This document shows positions 62,209 to 64,000 of a DNA stretch of 64,000 nt, piece by piece. The notes below the pieces were generated by a model, which made no database searches, was not told the origin of the DNA, and saw only the letters and a list, made by a program, of their open reading frames with translations. The stretch spans positions 155,893 through 219,892 of the forward strand of contig JAPZUF010000006.1 in the NCBI GenBank assembly GCA_027533395.1. Reading direction: 5' to 3'. A program made the position numbers and the translations under genes. The DNA is from Cyclobacteriaceae bacterium (GTDB taxonomy: Bacteria; Bacteroidota; Bacteroidia; Cytophagales; Cyclobacteriaceae). Position 1 is the first letter of the stretch; the number at the start of each line of letters is the position of its first letter.

Positions 62209-64000
62209 TTATTTAATCCCTTCAACTATTATTAATCCCACTTGTAGTTTCAAGACTTCCTCATTGAAAAGTTTAAGTTCAGTATTAACAATATTTTGAA
62301 AATCACTTTCATACAAATCACTTTGCTTTTTTAAATCATTAAACAAATCATAACAACCTTGCGTTGGCTTGGCATCTTGCCCATTGATTACATCTACCAA
62401 CCAAGCCCACTGATCATCAAATTTTGGAGGATAGTTAATCGGGTCTTGCCCTGCTTGGTGGCGTGTTTGAATCAATTCGTCTTCTAATGACTTTAATTTT
62501 GTATCAAGTTTTGCTTTTAAATCAACTAAAGTTTTTTCTTTACCAATACGTTTGGCCTTTTCAACTATAGCTGCACTTTGTTCGCGCATGCTTCTTATTT
62601 TTCGAACCCAAACATGAACTCTTTCTAATTCACTAGCTGCTTCGTTTGTCAAGCGATATGCCTCCTGCAAATCTTGGTCGCTGCATTTCCAACGCGGATC
62701 TCTTCTTACTTCACCTGTTCTTTCAAGAGTTTGATTCTTATAAAATAATTTAATTTTATAAGTGCCACTAGGATATCTCGCACCTTGCAGGCTCGCCATT
62801 GAAAAATAAGAACCGGGTGTAATAGCAGGACCACTTGTATATAAATCCCATTGGAACCGGTTAAATCCTTTTTGAACTTTCCATTCAGTTTCTTTTAATG
62901 ATTGATCAGGTTTTGTGCTATACATTCTTATTAAGTTATTTTTATCATCGTATAGTTGTAGCGTTACTTTTTCTTGTTCAGTAAAATCATCAGGTAAATA
63001 AAAATCAATTAAGGCGCCATTTGGTGCCGGTGTTGGCGCACCTGGTCCATAAAAGCCACCTAATTGTGTTCTATATGCAATTGAGGGTTGAAACAAAGTG
63101 AATTGCTTATTATTTTTTAATTCATAAACCGAGTTAAGGTTATCTAAAATCCAAAATGATCTGCCTTGAGTAGATAAGACCAAATCTTTATTTTTCACCA
63201 ATAAATCTGTAATGGGCACTGTAGGTAAATTCAATTGGAAGCTTTGCCAATTAGCACCATCGTTTAAAGAGATAAACAAACCAAACTCTGTTCCTGCATA
63301 AAAAATCCCTGCCTTATTGGGATCTTCACGAACAACTCTTGTTGCATAATCAACAGGTATGCCATTTGTTATCAGCTTCCATGTTTTACCGTAGTCTGTT
63401 GTTAAGTATATATAAGGCTTAAAATCATTCAATCGATAATTGTGAGCAGTAACGATTATTTTTCCTTTTGTATGTTTACTGAAATCGATGCTGTTAATGG
63501 TTGCCAAATTGGGAAGACCGGGTAATGTTAACTTTGTCCATGTTTTACCTTCATCATTCGAAAGATGCAACAATCCATCATCAGAACCTGCCATTAATAA
63601 ACCTTTTTCAAGAGGTGATTCTTCAAAAGCGAAAATAGTAGTATAGTTTTCAACACCTGTGTAATCGTGTTGTACAGGTCCGCCTGGAATTTCTTGGTAT
63701 TCCTTTTTATTGGTTGTTAAATCCGGACTGATCACTTCCCAATTGATGCCACCATCTTTAGAGCGATGAACAAATTGCGAGCAATGATAAACTGTGTTTA
63801 CATCATGTGGTGAAACTCGGATAGGCGCATTCCATTGGTATCGATATTTCACTTTGTATAATGGCAAACCATCATGCATTTGTGGATAGTGTGTTACATA
63901 TTGCATGTGTTCAGCTGTACGATCATAGCGTGTAATGATGCCTGTATATTCTCCGGCATAAATAATGTTAGGATTTTCGTGATTTACTGCTACATGCCCT
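62209..64000 (-). CDS. BNR/VPS10-type repeat protein, 3' part (5' end beyond window)
   Basis: The frame stays open from the stop at 62209 to the end of the window; an apparent start at 63906 is internal because the codons before it encode NPNIIYAGEYTGIITRYDRT, in keeping with the protein. Four Asp-box-like repeats are visible: SKDGGINW, SNDEGKTW, TTDYGKTW and SLNDGANW. These mark a beta-propeller of the sialidase/Vps10 kind. A C-terminal helical part follows (ERVHVWVRKIRSMREQSAAI). Such proteins are often labelled glycosyl hydrolase, but no catalytic residues can be assigned here. Confidence 0.88.
   Translation of the reverse strand, partial: GHVAVNHENPNIIYAGEYTGIITRYDRTAEHMQYVTHYPQMHDGLPLYKVKYRYQWNAPIRVSPHDVNTVYHCSQFVHRSKDGGINWEVISPDLTTNKKEYQEIPGGPVQHDYTGVENYTTIFAFEESPLEKGLLMAGSDDGLLHLSNDEGKTWTKLTLPGLPNLATINSIDFSKHTKGKIIVTAHNYRLNDFKPYIYLTTDYGKTWKLITNGIPVDYATRVVREDPNKAGIFYAGTEFGLFISLNDGANWQSFQLNLPTVPITDLLVKNKDLVLSTQGRSFWILDNLNSVYELKNNKQFTLFQPSIAYRTQLGGFYGPGAPTPAPNGALIDFYLPDDFTEQEKVTLQLYDDKNNLIRMYSTKPDQSLKETEWKVQKGFNRFQWDLYTSGPAITPGSYFSMASLQGARYPSGTYKIKLFYKNQTLERTGEVRRDPRWKCSDQDLQEAYRLTNEAASELERVHVWVRKIRSMREQSAAIVEKAKRIGKEKTLVDLKAKLDTKLKSLEDELIQTRHQAGQDPINYPPKFDDQWAWLVDVINGQDAKPTQGCYDLFNDLKKQSDLYESDFQNIVNTELKLFNEEVLKLQVGLIIVEGIK

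Noticed and set aside
1..64000. CRISPR arrays, insertion sequences, tRNA and rRNA genes
   Set aside because: No regular repeat-spacer pattern, transposase, terminal inverted repeat pair, cloverleaf-like or rRNA sequence was seen by eye; a tRNAscan and IS search would settle this.

Overview
The window is a stretch of AT-rich chromosome from a member of the Bacteroidota, most likely Cytophagales or a close relative. This rests on TonB-dependent receptors with an N-terminal CarboxypepD_reg-like domain, DUF5686, WbqC, YtxH and DUF1573 proteins, a SecA without the C-terminal zinc site, the arsenosugar gene pair, and several TAnnTTTG-type -7 promoter boxes that usually come without Shine-Dalgarno sequences. 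I see no phage, insertion sequence, CRISPR array, rRNA or tRNA. About 56 protein genes are supported, and most are core genes.

Layout. 1-4892 (minus): start of nusA, then rimP, then a nucleotide-sugar operon ugd, UDP-glucuronate decarboxylase, rfbB, rfbA. 5107-7889 (plus): acyl-CoA dehydrogenase, rpsU, Xer recombinase, hpf, closed by a strong terminator. 7968-11579 (minus): membrane zinc-ribbon protein, alpha/beta hydrolase coupled to dxs. 11745-12527 (plus): scpA. 12530-14975 (minus): mltG, thioesterase, YihY. 15083-19927 (plus): YciO-type protein, WbqC, clpC, atypical response regulator. 19929-22277 (minus): TonB-dependent receptor with an unusual fold-back leader. 22668-28293 (plus): secA, SPOR lipoprotein, a small membrane protein and a secreted protein.

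28372-34677 (minus): aldo/keto reductase, small Cys-rich exported protein, purine nucleoside phosphorylase, ArsS and its AhpD-like partner (an arsenosugar-type group), lytic transglycosylase, LOG-type hydrolase and a TIGR01777 epimerase. 34711-37541: a short accessory stretch of lineage-specific exported proteins. Here a segment of about 90 bp is duplicated; it is at once the 3' end of one gene and the terminator of the convergent gene. 37621-42419 (minus): TonB-dependent receptor and a beta-helix-like surface lipoprotein with a terminator between them. 42655-43644 (minus): MoxR ATPase.

43825-60905 (plus): YtxH, DUF1573 lipoprotein, prmA, a 1598-residue exported protein of unknown function, M20 dipeptidase, serine hydrolase, DsbD-like protein, nadD, DUF5686 protein, biotin carboxyl carrier protein, and a sigma-factor operon that starts with a 34-residue membrane peptide. 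60907-64000 (minus): a KAS III-like synthase and the 3' part of a BNR/VPS10-type repeat protein that runs off the window.

The items most worth a second look are the duplicated gene-end/terminator module around 35405-36990, the fold-back leader at the 19929-22277 receptor, the ArsS-PNP group without a visible ArsM, the 1598-residue exported protein, and the 34-residue peptide with its sigma factor. I did not find a clearly new multi-gene defence or mobile system.
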